A stretch of DNA of 40,814 nucleotides from Nocardioidaceae bacterium (GTDB taxonomy: Bacteria; Actinomycetota; Actinomycetes; Propionibacteriales; Nocardioidaceae). This document shows, piece after piece, positions 6,510-15,627 of this stretch. Positions within the stretch are counted from its first letter, which is position 1. Every line of letters starts with the position of its first letter. The notes under the pieces were generated by a model, which worked only from the letters and a program-made list of their open reading frames with translations, was not told the origin of the DNA and did no database searches. Both the position numbers and the translations under genes were made by a program. The DNA is taken from positions 1 through 40,814 of the forward strand of contig JACCXZ010000010.1 in NCBI GenBank assembly GCA_013696745.1. Direction: 5' to 3'.

Positions 6510-8003
6510 TCAGGCTGCCGTTCGCAGTTCTGTGACGCTTGTGCTGCGTCGCAGGAATATCAGCGCCAGCGCTGTCACGAGCATGACCGCGGCGAGTGTT
6601 CCTCCAGCGAGGACGGACAACTGGACCCACGGGACAGGGACCCCCACCGGAGCGGTGACATCCCGCCCAGGCACACGCCCGGACCCCGGGGGTTGAACGG
6701 TTGTCCCGAAGAACCCCCTGGCTGCCAGCACCCCGGCTGCGGTAGCCAGGACGACGGTGGGCACGAGCGGAAGGAACACCTCGATCAACGTCGCCGCAGC
6801 GAGCACGCGGCGAGGCGTACCCGCGGCGGTCAGACTGGCCAGCGTCCGGCGGCGCGCGACGATGCCCTCCGCCGTGATGACCAGCAGTCCCGCGACGGCG
6901 ACCCCGATGGCGACCAGGAGCGCGGTGTCCAGCAGCCGGAAGGTGTCGGCGTAGAACCCGTCGCTCGGGTCGGTGAGCAGCAGGAAAGTGGTGCGGGTGC
7001 CCTGGACCGCGGCTCCGAGCAGCACGGCCAGCAGCACTGCTGAGCTGGCGCGGCTTGCGGTGAAGGGCGCATCGATCATCCGTCGGGCGGCGATGAGCAG
7101 GGACGGGTGCCGCACCCGTGGCGCTAACCATGTACCGATGAGAAACGCCACGGAGGCGGATCCGAAGATCAGCCCGACGGCTGCGAGTACGAACAGCACC
7201 AGGGCGACCCCGCCGTAGAGCCCCAGACCGTCCTGCAGGTCCAATCGCAGGGTGGTGGCCACGGTCTCCCAGATGGCCAGGCCACCGGCTCCGGCGAGCA
7301 GGAGCACGATGGGCAGCAGCGTGGGGGGACGCGTGACCCGGTGATGGATGACTCCGAAGGGACTGATGGTGACCTGGCGCAGGGCCACCACACTCGCGGC
7401 GGTAGCGGCCAACGGTACGGCCAGGAGGGCCAACACGATGGACCACGCGGGCAGGGTGACGTCAGTGGGCAGGGTGTGCGCGGCGGTGCTCAGCGTCTCG
7501 ACCATGCGAGTGACCTGCCCGTCGGACCCGATCTCGTCGGTGCTGATCTCGACCTCGCGGACCTGCGGTGAACCCAGCAGCGCGCGCCCCGCGAAGAAGG
7601 TGGTGGCTCCCAGCACCGCACCGATGACCCCCGCCAATCCTGTCTCCATCGCGGCGATGCGTCGTACGTCCGCGGGTGTCGCGCCGGCCATCCGCAGGGC
7701 CGCCAGCCGCCGGTCCCGCTGTGGCGCACCGACCCGGGTGCACTGGCCGACGAAGAACAGCACCGGCACACAGAGCAGGAGCAGCACGACGATGACTCCG
7801 GGTCGCAGCCCTGGCTGATTGAGCACATCTGCGGTGTACGGGCCGTCCCCAGAACCGATCGCGGCCACGCTCATGGCGAGGAGGAGGCCGGCCGTGGTGG
7901 CCGCCCCGCCCAGCGCGGTCAACACGATCCGCATCAGGTCCGCACGACCGCCGGTGGCCGCGAGCCGCAGACTCGTCGCAGGTCGTGGGCAGCTACTGCT
8001 CAC
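6510..8003 (-). CDS. FtsX-like ABC transporter permease
   Basis: This 497-residue integral membrane protein has many hydrophobic segments, for example at about 25-50 (IVLTALGGAATTAGLLLAMS), 68-87, 115-135, 180-205, 225-245, 255-285 and several near the C-terminus. One large loop follows the QRDRRLAALRMAGATPADVR element, which is typical of FtsX/MacB-type permeases. A second such element, ARRRTLASLTAAGTPRRVL, lies in the C-terminal half, so the protein is a tandem-type FtsX permease. It starts with GTG 8003, overlapping the ATPase stop (GTGA). With the ATPase it should export a substrate, perhaps a lipid or antibiotic, or act as a mechanotransducer. The substrate is unknown. Confidence 0.88.
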   Translation of the reverse strand: MSSSCPRPATSLRLAATGGRADLMRIVLTALGGAATTAGLLLAMSVAAIGSGDGPYTADVLNQPGLRPGVIVVLLLLCVPVLFFVGQCTRVGAPQRDRRLAALRMAGATPADVRRIAAMETGLAGVIGAVLGATTFFAGRALLGSPQVREVEISTDEIGSDGQVTRMVETLSTAAHTLPTDVTLPAWSIVLALLAVPLAATAASVVALRQVTISPFGVIHHRVTRPPTLLPIVLLLAGAGGLAIWETVATTLRLDLQDGLGLYGGVALVLFVLAAVGLIFGSASVAFLIGTWLAPRVRHPSLLIAARRMIDAPFTASRASSAVLLAVLLGAAVQGTRTTFLLLTDPSDGFYADTFRLLDTALLVAIGVAVAGLLVITAEGIVARRRTLASLTAAGTPRRVLAAATLIEVFLPLVPTVVLATAAGVLAARGFFGTTVQPPGSGRVPGRDVTAPVGVPVPWVQLSVLAGGTLAAVMLVTALALIFLRRSTSVTELRTAA

Positions 8004-8761
8004 GACCGACCCTCCTCGCGACCGGAAACCGAGGCCTCGTCCGCCGGGATCGGGTCGGGGAGGACGCCGTCACGCACCACGACCTCCCGGTCGCCGTACG
8101 CCGCTATGCGTGCATCATGCGTCACCAGGACCACGGTCGTGTCGGCCTCGCGTGCCACCCGGACCAGCTGGGTCATCACCTGCTCACCGGCCAGGGTGTC
8201 CAGCGCGCCAGTCGGCTCATCGGCGAACAACACCTCCGGTTCGGTGACCATGGCCCGGGCCACAGCGACACGCTGCGCCTGGCCACCGGACATCTCCGGT
8301 GGGCGCACCTTGGCCAGGTCGGCCACGCCGAACCGGTCGAGCCAGGTCGTGGCTGCCGTGATGGCAACTCCGCGGCGACGTCCGGACAGCAGCAAGGGCA
8401 AGGCAACGTTCTCCTCAGCGGTCAGTTCCGGCACCAGCTGTCCGAACTGGAACAGCACCCCGAACTGTTTGCGTCGCAGCCGTGATCGACTGGACTCGTT
8501 CTCTGCGGTGATGCAGCGTTCACCGAAGTGGACCTCACCGGCATCAGGGACCAGGATCCCTGCCAGGGTCAGCAGCAGCGTTGACTTGCCGGAGCCGGAT
8601 GGCCCGGTCACCGCCAGGATCTCTCCTCGGCGCACCTCGAGGGTGACGCCGCGCAGCGCAGCTGTGCGGCCGTAGGAGACCACCAACGAACGGGCGCGCA
8701 GCATGCTCGAGTCGGGGCCCAGATGGCTTGGGGTCGGTTGTGTCGTGGAGGTGCGGTTCAT
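8000..8761 (-). CDS. ABC transporter ATP-binding protein (LolD/MacB-like)
   Basis: This 253-residue cytoplasmic ATPase carries Walker A GPSGSGKST (about residues 53-61), a Q-loop near FGVLFQFGQLVPELTAEEN, signature MSGGQAQRVAVARAM (Met in place of the usual Leu), Walker B VLFADEP with catalytic Glu, D-loop GALDT and H-loop VLVTHDARIA. The Q-loop form with LVPELTAEENVALPLLL is that of the LolD/FtsE/MacB class that partners FtsX-type permeases. It overlaps the PadR gene by ATGA upstream and the permease by GTGA downstream, so the three genes form one operon. PadR very likely controls its transcription. Confidence 0.93.
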   Translation of the reverse strand: MNRTSTTQPTPSHLGPDSSMLRARSLVVSYGRTAALRGVTLEVRRGEILAVTGPSGSGKSTLLLTLAGILVPDAGEVHFGERCITAENESSRSRLRRKQFGVLFQFGQLVPELTAEENVALPLLLSGRRRGVAITAATTWLDRFGVADLAKVRPPEMSGGQAQRVAVARAMVTEPEVLFADEPTGALDTLAGEQVMTQLVRVAREADTTVVLVTHDARIAAYGDREVVVRDGVLPDPIPADEASVSGREEGRS

Positions 8762-9294
8762 GTCCCGATCTCCTTCTCGAGTGCGTGCACACGCTGTGAC
8801 GCGGTCTCCATCCAGCTGAGATCCGCATCCAGGTGTGAGAGGGCGTAGTCGGCGGCGAGCACCTCGTGCAGTGACGAGCCGCCATCGGTCTTGACCCGGG
8901 TGTAGTAGCGCATTCGTTCCAGGTGCGCCCGCCGCTGGCGCCGCAGGTAGTCGGCGGCGGCAGCGGCGTCGCCGACCAACAGGGCGATGGTCACCTTGGT
9001 GGACAGCGGATTGGAGACATGCGGTGCGGGTGTCTCGATGTTTCTCAGCCAGGCGTGGATCTCGGTCCGGCCGGTGTCGGTGACCTCATACACCGTGCGG
9101 TCTGGTCCGTCGACACGGTGCACCGCCACCGGCTCCACCAGCCCTTGGCGGTGCAGCCGCTCCAGCGTCGTGTAGACCTGCCCGAACGCGAGTGGGCGCG
9201 CAGCCGGGAAGCGCTCATCGTGTTCCCGCTTGAGCTCGTAGCCGTGCCGCTGCCCCCGACTCAGCAGTCCCAACAACACATGGCCCGTCGACAT
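8758..9294 (-). CDS. PadR-family transcriptional regulator
   Basis: This 178-residue protein has the PadR winged-helix at residues 4-80 (VLLGLLSRGQRHGYELKREH, FGQVYTTLERLHRQGLVEPV, the wing TVYEVTDTGRTEIHAWL). A Vir_act_alpha_C-type helical dimerisation domain covers about 95-175 (LSTKVTIALLVGDAAAAADY and after). PadR repressors often sit at the head of ABC exporter operons and respond to the exported drug or peptide. Its gene is first in the overlapping PadR-ATPase-permease operon, and an inverted repeat lies directly upstream, so autoregulation is likely. Start at ATG 9294, in line with family N-termini. Confidence 0.92.
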   Translation of the reverse strand: MSTGHVLLGLLSRGQRHGYELKREHDERFPAARPLAFGQVYTTLERLHRQGLVEPVAVHRVDGPDRTVYEVTDTGRTEIHAWLRNIETPAPHVSNPLSTKVTIALLVGDAAAAADYLRRQRRAHLERMRYYTRVKTDGGSSLHEVLAADYALSHLDADLSWMETASQRVHALEKEIGT

Positions 9295-9300
9295 GTGGAC

Positions 9301-9323
9301 ATCTATTCACATAGAGAATAGAT
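9301..9323. promoter_or_regulatory. Inverted repeat upstream of padR, likely operator/promoter
   Basis: Perfect 8-base arms ATCTATTC (9301-9308) and GAATAGAT (9316-9323) are separated by seven bases. The site is AT-rich in GC-rich DNA and ends seven bases before the padR ATG at 9294. The CTATTC/GAATAG parts could also serve as a -10 element on the minus strand. Position and symmetry suit a PadR dimer site that represses the operon. Confidence 0.55.
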
Positions 9324-9496
9324 ACGTCAAGGATGGCGGCGTCTCTGGATGCGGTTACGAAGAGTGATCGCATCTCAGCCGTTCGACCGATGGCCCGGCC
9401 CCGTCCGGTTGATTTCGGGCTGGGCGGAAGACAACGGTCATCTGTGACGCGCAAAGTGATCCGGGGCGCGTCGAACGGAGTGAGGCGGAGGACTAC

Positions 9497-11191
9497 GTGC
9501 GATCGACTGGGTTCACCGTGAGGACCGGCAGACGGGTTGCGGTCGTCCTGATGGCAACCGTGATGGCGGGCGTTGGCACCGCGCATCCGCGAACGCATGT
9601 CGACGCCCTTGCGACCACCCCCGCGAACATACCGACGGGGCAGTGGTTCGCCGACGACGAGTGGGGCGACGACGATTCCGATGAGGACGAGGACTCCTCG
9701 TCACAGGACGGCACCTGGAAAGCCGACAAGGACCTGGGCTCGCTGTTCACGATCGCGAAGCAGTACGGCGCCCAGAATGCGTGGGGCACCAGCGGCAGCG
9801 ACAACCGCAAGATCCTCGGTACGGGTGTCGACGTGGCCGTGATCGACACCGGCGTCGCGCCTGTCGCAGGCCTCGAGGACCCGACCCGCGTCGTCAACGG
9901 TCCGGACCTGTCGTTCGAGAGCCAGTCACCGAACACCCGGCACCTCGACGGGTACGGTCACGGGACGCACATGTCGGCCATCATCGCCGGCCGCGATGCC
10001 GACATCCCTGCCGGAGGGGAGGACGACGCCAAGCACTTCGCCGGTGTCGCTCCGGGAGCACGGATCGTCAACCTCAAGGTCGGCACGGCCGACGGTGCTG
10101 CCGACGTGTCCCAGGTGATCGCGGCCATCGACTGGGCGGTGCAACACCGCAACTCCGGCGGTCTCAACATCCGCGTGATCAACCTGTCCTACGGCACTCG
10201 CTCCACCCAGTCCTACACCATCGACCCGCTGGCGCACGCGGTGGAGAACGCGTGGCGGCACGGCATCGTCGTGGTGACCGCGGCCGGTAACAACGGGCCC
10301 GGAACGGCACTCAGCATGCCGGCGGCCGACCCGTACGTCATCGCGGTGGGAGCCGTCGACCACGTCGGCACCGATACCTCCGACGACGACCGTGTGAGCG
10401 ACTTCACCAACACCGGTACGCCGATCCGTCGACCCGACCTGCTCGCTCCCGGCAAGTCGGTGGTGTCGTTGCGCACGCCGGGCTCCTACGCCGACCGCTC
10501 GCACCCGGAAGGCCTGGTCACCGGTGACAGGCACCAGCGCTTCTTCCGAGGCAGCGGGACCTCACAGGCCGCTGCGGTCGTCAGCGGCGCGGTGGCCCTG
10601 CTCCTGCAACAGCGACCCAAGCTGAACCCAGACCAGGTGAAGCGGCTGCTCACCTCGACCGCTGACCGCCTCAAGAGCAGCCTCGACCCTGCGCAAGGTC
10701 GAGGCGTGCTCGACATCAAGGGCGCCCTTGAGGCGTCCACCCCGTCGGCCTTGTGGTCGCGTCAGACCTGGATACCGTCCACCGGCCTGGGAACCCTCGA
10801 GGCGTCCCGCGGTGACAACCAAGTCGTCGACCCGCTCAACGGGACTGTACTCACTGGTGAGGTGGACGCACTCGGGCAGCCCTGGGACGCCCGCTCCTGG
10901 TCGGCTGCCTCCAGCGCCGGTGAGGCGTGGTCCGGCGGCACCTGGAACGCCCGTAGCTGGTCTGGGGCCGACTGGACAGGTTCGTCGTGGACGGCTCGCT
11001 CGTGGTCGAGCGCCGAGTGGACCGCACGGTCGTGGTCGGGTGTCGACTGGTCGGCCCGTAGCTGGAGCGACGCTGTGTGGACCTCGTCCGGGTGGACAAG
11101 CCTGGACCTGTTGGCTCGGAGCTGGTCACAGGAGGCGTGGGCATCTCGGGCATGGCATGGAGACACGTGGGCCGCCAGCGACGTGTGGTGA
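9497..11191 (+). CDS. Exported S8 (subtilisin-like) serine protease with Trp-pentad tail
   Basis: The 564-residue precursor has a signal-like N-terminus (GRRVAVVLMATVMAGVGTAH, residues 11-30) and an acidic Asp/Glu/Ser stretch (52-72), perhaps a propeptide. The S8 domain is at about 105-412: Asp117 in AVIDTG, His155 in GHGTH, Asn265 of the oxyanion hole in AAGNNG, Ser356 in GSGTSQAAA. The whole triad is present. From residue 463 to 558 Trp recurs every fifth residue at 18 of 20 positions, with ARSWS blocks. The start GTG 9497 has GGAGG close upstream. It overlaps the next gene by GTGA. The tail has no named domain that I know; it may bind cell wall, polysaccharide or protein. Confidence 0.9.
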   Translation: MRSTGFTVRTGRRVAVVLMATVMAGVGTAHPRTHVDALATTPANIPTGQWFADDEWGDDDSDEDEDSSSQDGTWKADKDLGSLFTIAKQYGAQNAWGTSGSDNRKILGTGVDVAVIDTGVAPVAGLEDPTRVVNGPDLSFESQSPNTRHLDGYGHGTHMSAIIAGRDADIPAGGEDDAKHFAGVAPGARIVNLKVGTADGAADVSQVIAAIDWAVQHRNSGGLNIRVINLSYGTRSTQSYTIDPLAHAVENAWRHGIVVVTAAGNNGPGTALSMPAADPYVIAVGAVDHVGTDTSDDDRVSDFTNTGTPIRRPDLLAPGKSVVSLRTPGSYADRSHPEGLVTGDRHQRFFRGSGTSQAAAVVSGAVALLLQQRPKLNPDQVKRLLTSTADRLKSSLDPAQGRGVLDIKGALEASTPSALWSRQTWIPSTGLGTLEASRGDNQVVDPLNGTVLTGEVDALGQPWDARSWSAASSAGEAWSGGTWNARSWSGADWTGSSWTARSWSSAEWTARSWSGVDWSARSWSDAVWTSSGWTSLDLLARSWSQEAWASRAWHGDTWAASDVW

Positions 11192-13734
11192 CGCCAGGCA
11201 AGCGCCTGCCCTCTCCGGATGTCGGCATCGCGCTGCTGGTCGCCACGATGCTGGCGGTCACTGTCGGTCTGTTCGTTGCGCTCGGCGACCAGCAGACGGC
11301 TTCCGTCGCTGAGCCGGGGATCCCGTGGTGGTTGTTGCTACCACTGTTCGCCCTCGCCGAAGTCGCGGTCCTGCATGTGCCCACCTCGCGAGGAGGAGCC
11401 CACACGCACTCGCTGCGCGAGCTGCCCAACGTGCTTGGTTTGGCGTTCCTGGCGCCCACGGCGTACCTTCTGGCGCACCTCGCCGGCACCGGTGCGGCCC
11501 TGCTGCTGCATCGAAGACAGCGTGGGACGAAGCTCGCCTTCAACCTCGCCCTGTTCTCCCTCGAGGTCGTCGTGGGGATCACCGCCTACCGGCTGGTCCT
11601 CGGTGACGCCTCGCCGGTCGATCCCCGCGGATGGCTGGCGGCGCTGACGGCGACGTTGCTCACCGACGTGCTCAGCGCGCTGCTCATTGCTGGGGTGATC
11701 GCGCTGCACGAGCGCGAGCTGGACCGCTCGGTGCTGGCACAGACGCTCACCCGCGGTTCGCTTGCGGTGGTGGCCAACACCGCTCTGGCGTGCCTGGTGG
11801 TCGTCCTGCTGGTCCTCGAGAGTTCCGCGCTGCCGTTGCTGGTCGTGGTCCTCCTGGTCATGTTCGTCACCTACCGCGCGTACCTGGTGCTCTGGGTGGG
11901 ACACGCACGGGTACATCAGCTGTACCGCTTCGTGCAGGAGGCCGCCGACCTCACCGGGGCCGAGGAGCTGGTGACCGTGGTGCTGCGCGAGGCCCGGGAC
12001 GTCATGCACGCCTCAGCAGCCGAGGTCGTGCTCCTCGACGGCAGGGGGCAGATCCGGAGACGAGCCCTGTCCGAGGAGGCACCTGACGTGGTCGAGACGG
12101 CTGAGCCGGTCCCCGAGGAGACCTGGTGGCACTGCGCGCTCGACGGTGAGGCAGTTCGCGCAGACGTCACCGAGTGCGACCTGCACGGGGCGGATTGTCG
12201 CGGCGGTGTGGCCGCGCCGCTGCGTCTGGCCGAGGCCGGGGTCACCGGTGTGCTGCTGGTGCACGACCGCACGGTGGATGTCGATCCCTTCACCCCTGAG
12301 GACGCACAGCTGTTCGCCACGCTGACGGCGCACGCCTCGGCCGCGTTGGACAACGCGTTCATGCTCGACAAGCTGCGCAGGGTCGCGGCGGAGCGCGAGC
12401 ACCAGGCGATGCACGACACACTCACCGGTCTACCGAATCGTGCCGGCCTGTCGCAGCGGCTCGAAGCTGCTCTCGACGGCGGGACGCTGGCCCTGCTGCT
12501 GCTCGGTACGGACGACATCGCCCGCGTCGACGACGTGCTGGGCCATTCCTCCGGCATGGCGCTCCTGCGGCTCCTGGCGCAGCGGCTGGGCGAGGCCTCA
12601 CCGGAGCCGGTGTACCGCCTGGAGGGCGACCAGTTCGCGGTGGTCCTCGCCGGACGCGCCGCCGGTGACGCTCTCGACCTGGCGGGTCGGCTGGTGGCTG
12701 CGCTGCGTCAGCCACTGTTGCTGGGTGCCGTCCCGCTGCACGTCACGGCCCGGGTCGGCATCGCTTGTGCACCCCTGGACGGCGCTGACGCCGAGGATCT
12801 GATCCGCCTCGCAGTCCTGTCCATGCACACCGGTGCACCTGGTGAGATCACGACGGCGCACGGCAAGGCGCTTGGGGTGCAGGACGGGCAACGTCGTCTC
12901 GTCCTCGCCGCGGACCTGTCCACCGCGCTCGACGAGGGAGGGCTGGAGGTCTGGTACCAGCCGCAGGTCGTCCTTCGCGACGGCACCCTGCACGGAGCCG
13001 AGGCACTGCTGCGGTGGCAGCACCCGACGTACTCGTGGGTGAATCCCGGCGAGATCGTGGATGTTGCCGAGCGCGCCGGCCAGCTGCTCAGACTCACGGA
13101 GATGGTTCTGGCCACCGCCCTGGAGCAGCGGGCGCGTTGGCAGCGGGACGGCCTGTCGGTGTCGGTATCAGTGAACCTGGCCGCACAGACGATTCACGAA
13201 GAGGACCTGGCCGAACGTGTTGCTCGACATCTGTGGGCCACCCGGACGCCGGCCCGTCTGCTCGTCCTCGAGGTCACCGAGAGCGGCGTCATGCGGGACT
13301 CCGAGCGCGGGCTGGCTGTGCTGCGGAGTCTCTCTCAGCTGGGGGTCGAGCTCTCCATCGACGACTTCGGCACCGGCCACAGCTCGCTGGCGTACCTGGA
13401 CCGACTGCCCGTCCAGGAGGTCAAGATCGACCGCGCCTTCGTCCAGGCACTGGAGGGCCGGGAGCATGACAGCGCGGTGCTGCGTTCCACGATCGGGCTT
13501 GCCCACGAGATGGGCTTGCGCGTCGTGGTCGAAGGAGTCGAGGGGACAGAAGCGTTGCGCAAGGTCGAGGATCTGGGCAGCGATCTGGGGCAGGGTTACG
13601 TGATAGCACGGCCCATGCCCGGCGGTGACCTCTTCGCGTGGTGGACAGTCCGTCGGCACCCTCTTGTGTGCACGGGGCCAGACGACGCAGCCTCACGCTC
13701 GGTGAGATCAGTCGACGATTCCCGTCAACTCTGA
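11188..13734 (+). CDS. Membrane GAF-GGDEF-EAL protein, likely c-di-GMP phosphodiesterase
   Basis: The 848-residue product has an N-terminal block of about seven membrane helices (to about residue 245), a GAF-like sensor (about 255-390), a GGDEF domain (about 405-555) and an EAL domain (about 575-825). The GGDEF signature is E479-G-D-Q-F, so cyclase activity is probably lost, and the domain may instead bind GTP as a regulator. The EAL domain keeps E605-A-L-L-R-W, NLAAQT, EVTES, D725-D-F-G-T-G and KIDRAF, so hydrolysis of c-di-GMP is expected. Start GTG 11188 overlaps the protease stop; an in-frame ATG at 11152 is an alternative. The coupling suggests that the two products work together at the envelope. 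Confidence 0.9.
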   Translation: MTPGKRLPSPDVGIALLVATMLAVTVGLFVALGDQQTASVAEPGIPWWLLLPLFALAEVAVLHVPTSRGGAHTHSLRELPNVLGLAFLAPTAYLLAHLAGTGAALLLHRRQRGTKLAFNLALFSLEVVVGITAYRLVLGDASPVDPRGWLAALTATLLTDVLSALLIAGVIALHERELDRSVLAQTLTRGSLAVVANTALACLVVVLLVLESSALPLLVVVLLVMFVTYRAYLVLWVGHARVHQLYRFVQEAADLTGAEELVTVVLREARDVMHASAAEVVLLDGRGQIRRRALSEEAPDVVETAEPVPEETWWHCALDGEAVRADVTECDLHGADCRGGVAAPLRLAEAGVTGVLLVHDRTVDVDPFTPEDAQLFATLTAHASAALDNAFMLDKLRRVAAEREHQAMHDTLTGLPNRAGLSQRLEAALDGGTLALLLLGTDDIARVDDVLGHSSGMALLRLLAQRLGEASPEPVYRLEGDQFAVVLAGRAAGDALDLAGRLVAALRQPLLLGAVPLHVTARVGIACAPLDGADAEDLIRLAVLSMHTGAPGEITTAHGKALGVQDGQRRLVLAADLSTALDEGGLEVWYQPQVVLRDGTLHGAEALLRWQHPTYSWVNPGEIVDVAERAGQLLRLTEMVLATALEQRARWQRDGLSVSVSVNLAAQTIHEEDLAERVARHLWATRTPARLLVLEVTESGVMRDSERGLAVLRSLSQLGVELSIDDFGTGHSSLAYLDRLPVQEVKIDRAFVQALEGREHDSAVLRSTIGLAHEMGLRVVVEGVEGTEALRKVEDLGSDLGQGYVIARPMPGGDLFAWWTVRRHPLVCTGPDDAASRSVRSVDDSRQL

Positions 13735-13768
13735 CCGGGCGGCGGAACACGGGTGTCAGGATGCAGCT

Positions 13769-13805
13769 GGCACCGCAGTCCTACCCCGAGACGGACTGCG
13801 GTGCC
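13769..13805. terminator. Strong hairpin after the protease/EAL operon
   Basis: Arms GGCACCGCAGTCC (13769-13781) and GGACTGCGGTGCC (13793-13805) pair perfectly over 13 bases with an 11-base loop. It lies 35 bases after the EAL gene stop and before the prfC start. There is no T-run, as is common for actinobacterial terminators. Confidence 0.65.
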
Positions 13806-13880
13806 GCCACGTACCGCAGGATGCGTGCGGGGGCGGGCTAGCCTGGGACTCGTGACGTCCTCCCGCCCCCGCCCGCGCCG

Positions 13881-15521
13881 ATGAGGGGCTCGTTGGCCCA
13901 ACGACCGGCGAGACCCGGCGTCCCCGACGCGATCCGCGAAGCTTCGCGGCGGCGTACGTTCGCTGTCATCAGCCACCCCGACGCCGGCAAGTCCACGCTC
14001 ACCGAGGCACTCGCGCTGCACGCCCGCGTCATCTCCGAGGCCGGCGCCGTGCACGGCAAGGCGGGACGCAGGACCACCGTGTCGGACTGGATGGACATGG
14101 AGAAGGCCCGAGGCATCTCGATCACCAGTACGGCCTTGCAGTTCACCTACGGCGACGCGGTCATCAACCTGCTGGACACCCCCGGCCACGCCGACTTCTC
14201 CGAGGACACCTACCGAGTGCTGGCCGCCGTGGACGCCGCTGTGATGCTCGTCGACGCCGCCAAGGGGCTGGAGGCGCAGACCTTCAAGCTGTTCGAGGTC
14301 TGCCGTCACCGGGGGATTCCGGTCATCACGGTGATCAACAAGTGGGACCGTCCCGGTCGGGATGCGCTCGAGCTCATGGACGAGATCCATGACCGCATGG
14401 ATCTCCGACCGACACCACTGACCTGGCCAGTCGGCGCACCTGGCGACTTCCGCGGCGTTCTGGACCGCACCAGCGGTGAGTTCGTCCGCTTCACCCGTAC
14501 GCCGGGTGGGTCCTCGGTGGCCGAAGAGGAGCGGATGGACGCAGCGGCCGCCCTCGAGGTCGAGGGGGAGGCGTGGACGACCGCGGTCGAGGAGCACGAC
14601 CTGCTGCGAGCCGACGGAGCCGACCACGACCACGCCACGTTCCTGGCCGCGCGGTCGACACCTGTGCTGTTCGCCTCGGCGGTGCTCAACTTCGGGGTGG
14701 GACAGCTGCTCGAGGTGCTGGTCGACGTCGCTCCGAGCCCGACGCCGCACCCGAGCGTCGGCAGCGACGCCCGGCCCCTGGAGGAGCCGTTCAGCGCCTT
14801 CGTGTTCAAGATCCAGGCCGGCATGGACCCCCAGCACCGTGACCGGATCGCTTTCGCGCGGGTCTGCTCGGGGGTCTTCGAGCGCGGCATGGTCGTCAAC
14901 CACGCCCAGACCGGCAAGCCGTTCGCCACCAAGTACGCGCAGGCCGTGTTCGGTCGCGACCGCGCCACCCTCGACCGCGCCTATCCCGGTGACGTCGTGG
15001 GCCTGGTCAACGCCGCGTCCATCGGGATCGGTGACACGCTCTACGTCGGTGCGCGCGTCACCTACCCGCCGATCCCGAGCTTCGCCCCGGAGCACTTCGC
15101 GGTCGCTACGGCCCGCGACTCCGGACGCTACAAGCAGTTCCAGCGGGGCATCGAGCAGCTCGGGGAGGAGGGTGTCGTGCAGGTGCTGCGCTCGGACCTG
15201 CGTGGCAACCAGTCACCGGTCCTGGCGGCTGTCGGCCCGATGCAGTTCGAGGTGTTCGAGCACCGGATGAAGAGCGAGTTCAACGCCGAGATCCGGCTGT
15301 CGCCGCTGGGGTACACAGTCGCCCGGCGCACCCGTCCCGAGGATCGGGCGCTGCTGGCGCAGCAGCGTGGTGTCGAGGTGCTCACCCGCTCCGACGGGAT
15401 GCTGATAGCGCTCTTCCCAGAGCGTTGGCGGCTGGCCAACGTGCAGCGCGACCACCCCGCGGTCCTGCTGGACAGCCTGGTGGCCGACGTGACCGCTCGT
15501 TTCGATCCGCCCGCGGCGTGA
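13881..15521 (+). CDS. prfC: Peptide chain release factor 3
   Basis: This 546-residue translational GTPase recycles class I release factors after termination. G1 is at residues 32-39 (HPDAGKST), then the switch region with KARGISITSTALQF, G3 DTPGHADFSEDTYR and G4 NKWDRP. The RF3-specific insert and domains II/III follow (FAFVFKIQAGMDPQHRDRIA-like text with FVFKIQAGMDPQHRDR, and KSEFNAEIRLSPLGY). The RGISITSTALQF form, with Ser at the second position, separates RF3 from EF-G (RGITI). ATG 13881 is the best start; a GTG at 13852 is out of frame. RF3 is present in only some actinobacteria. The gene is on its own between two hairpin-bearing gaps. Confidence 0.95.
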   Translation: MRGSLAQRPARPGVPDAIREASRRRTFAVISHPDAGKSTLTEALALHARVISEAGAVHGKAGRRTTVSDWMDMEKARGISITSTALQFTYGDAVINLLDTPGHADFSEDTYRVLAAVDAAVMLVDAAKGLEAQTFKLFEVCRHRGIPVITVINKWDRPGRDALELMDEIHDRMDLRPTPLTWPVGAPGDFRGVLDRTSGEFVRFTRTPGGSSVAEEERMDAAAALEVEGEAWTTAVEEHDLLRADGADHDHATFLAARSTPVLFASAVLNFGVGQLLEVLVDVAPSPTPHPSVGSDARPLEEPFSAFVFKIQAGMDPQHRDRIAFARVCSGVFERGMVVNHAQTGKPFATKYAQAVFGRDRATLDRAYPGDVVGLVNAASIGIGDTLYVGARVTYPPIPSFAPEHFAVATARDSGRYKQFQRGIEQLGEEGVVQVLRSDLRGNQSPVLAAVGPMQFEVFEHRMKSEFNAEIRLSPLGYTVARRTRPEDRALLAQQRGVEVLTRSDGMLIALFPERWRLANVQRDHPAVLLDSLVADVTARFDPPAA

Positions 15522-15627
15522 CGGATCTACGAGGCATGGACCGACCTGACACGAACCGACAACGATCCCGGCTGACCGGCCGGTGAGGCAGGGCTCGTAA
15601 GCCGCCTACCGGCTAATCTTTGCTCCC

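Noticed and set aside
13725-15095. 456-residue minus-strand frame opposite prfC
   Set aside because: Shadow frame; prfC GTPase motifs are clear.
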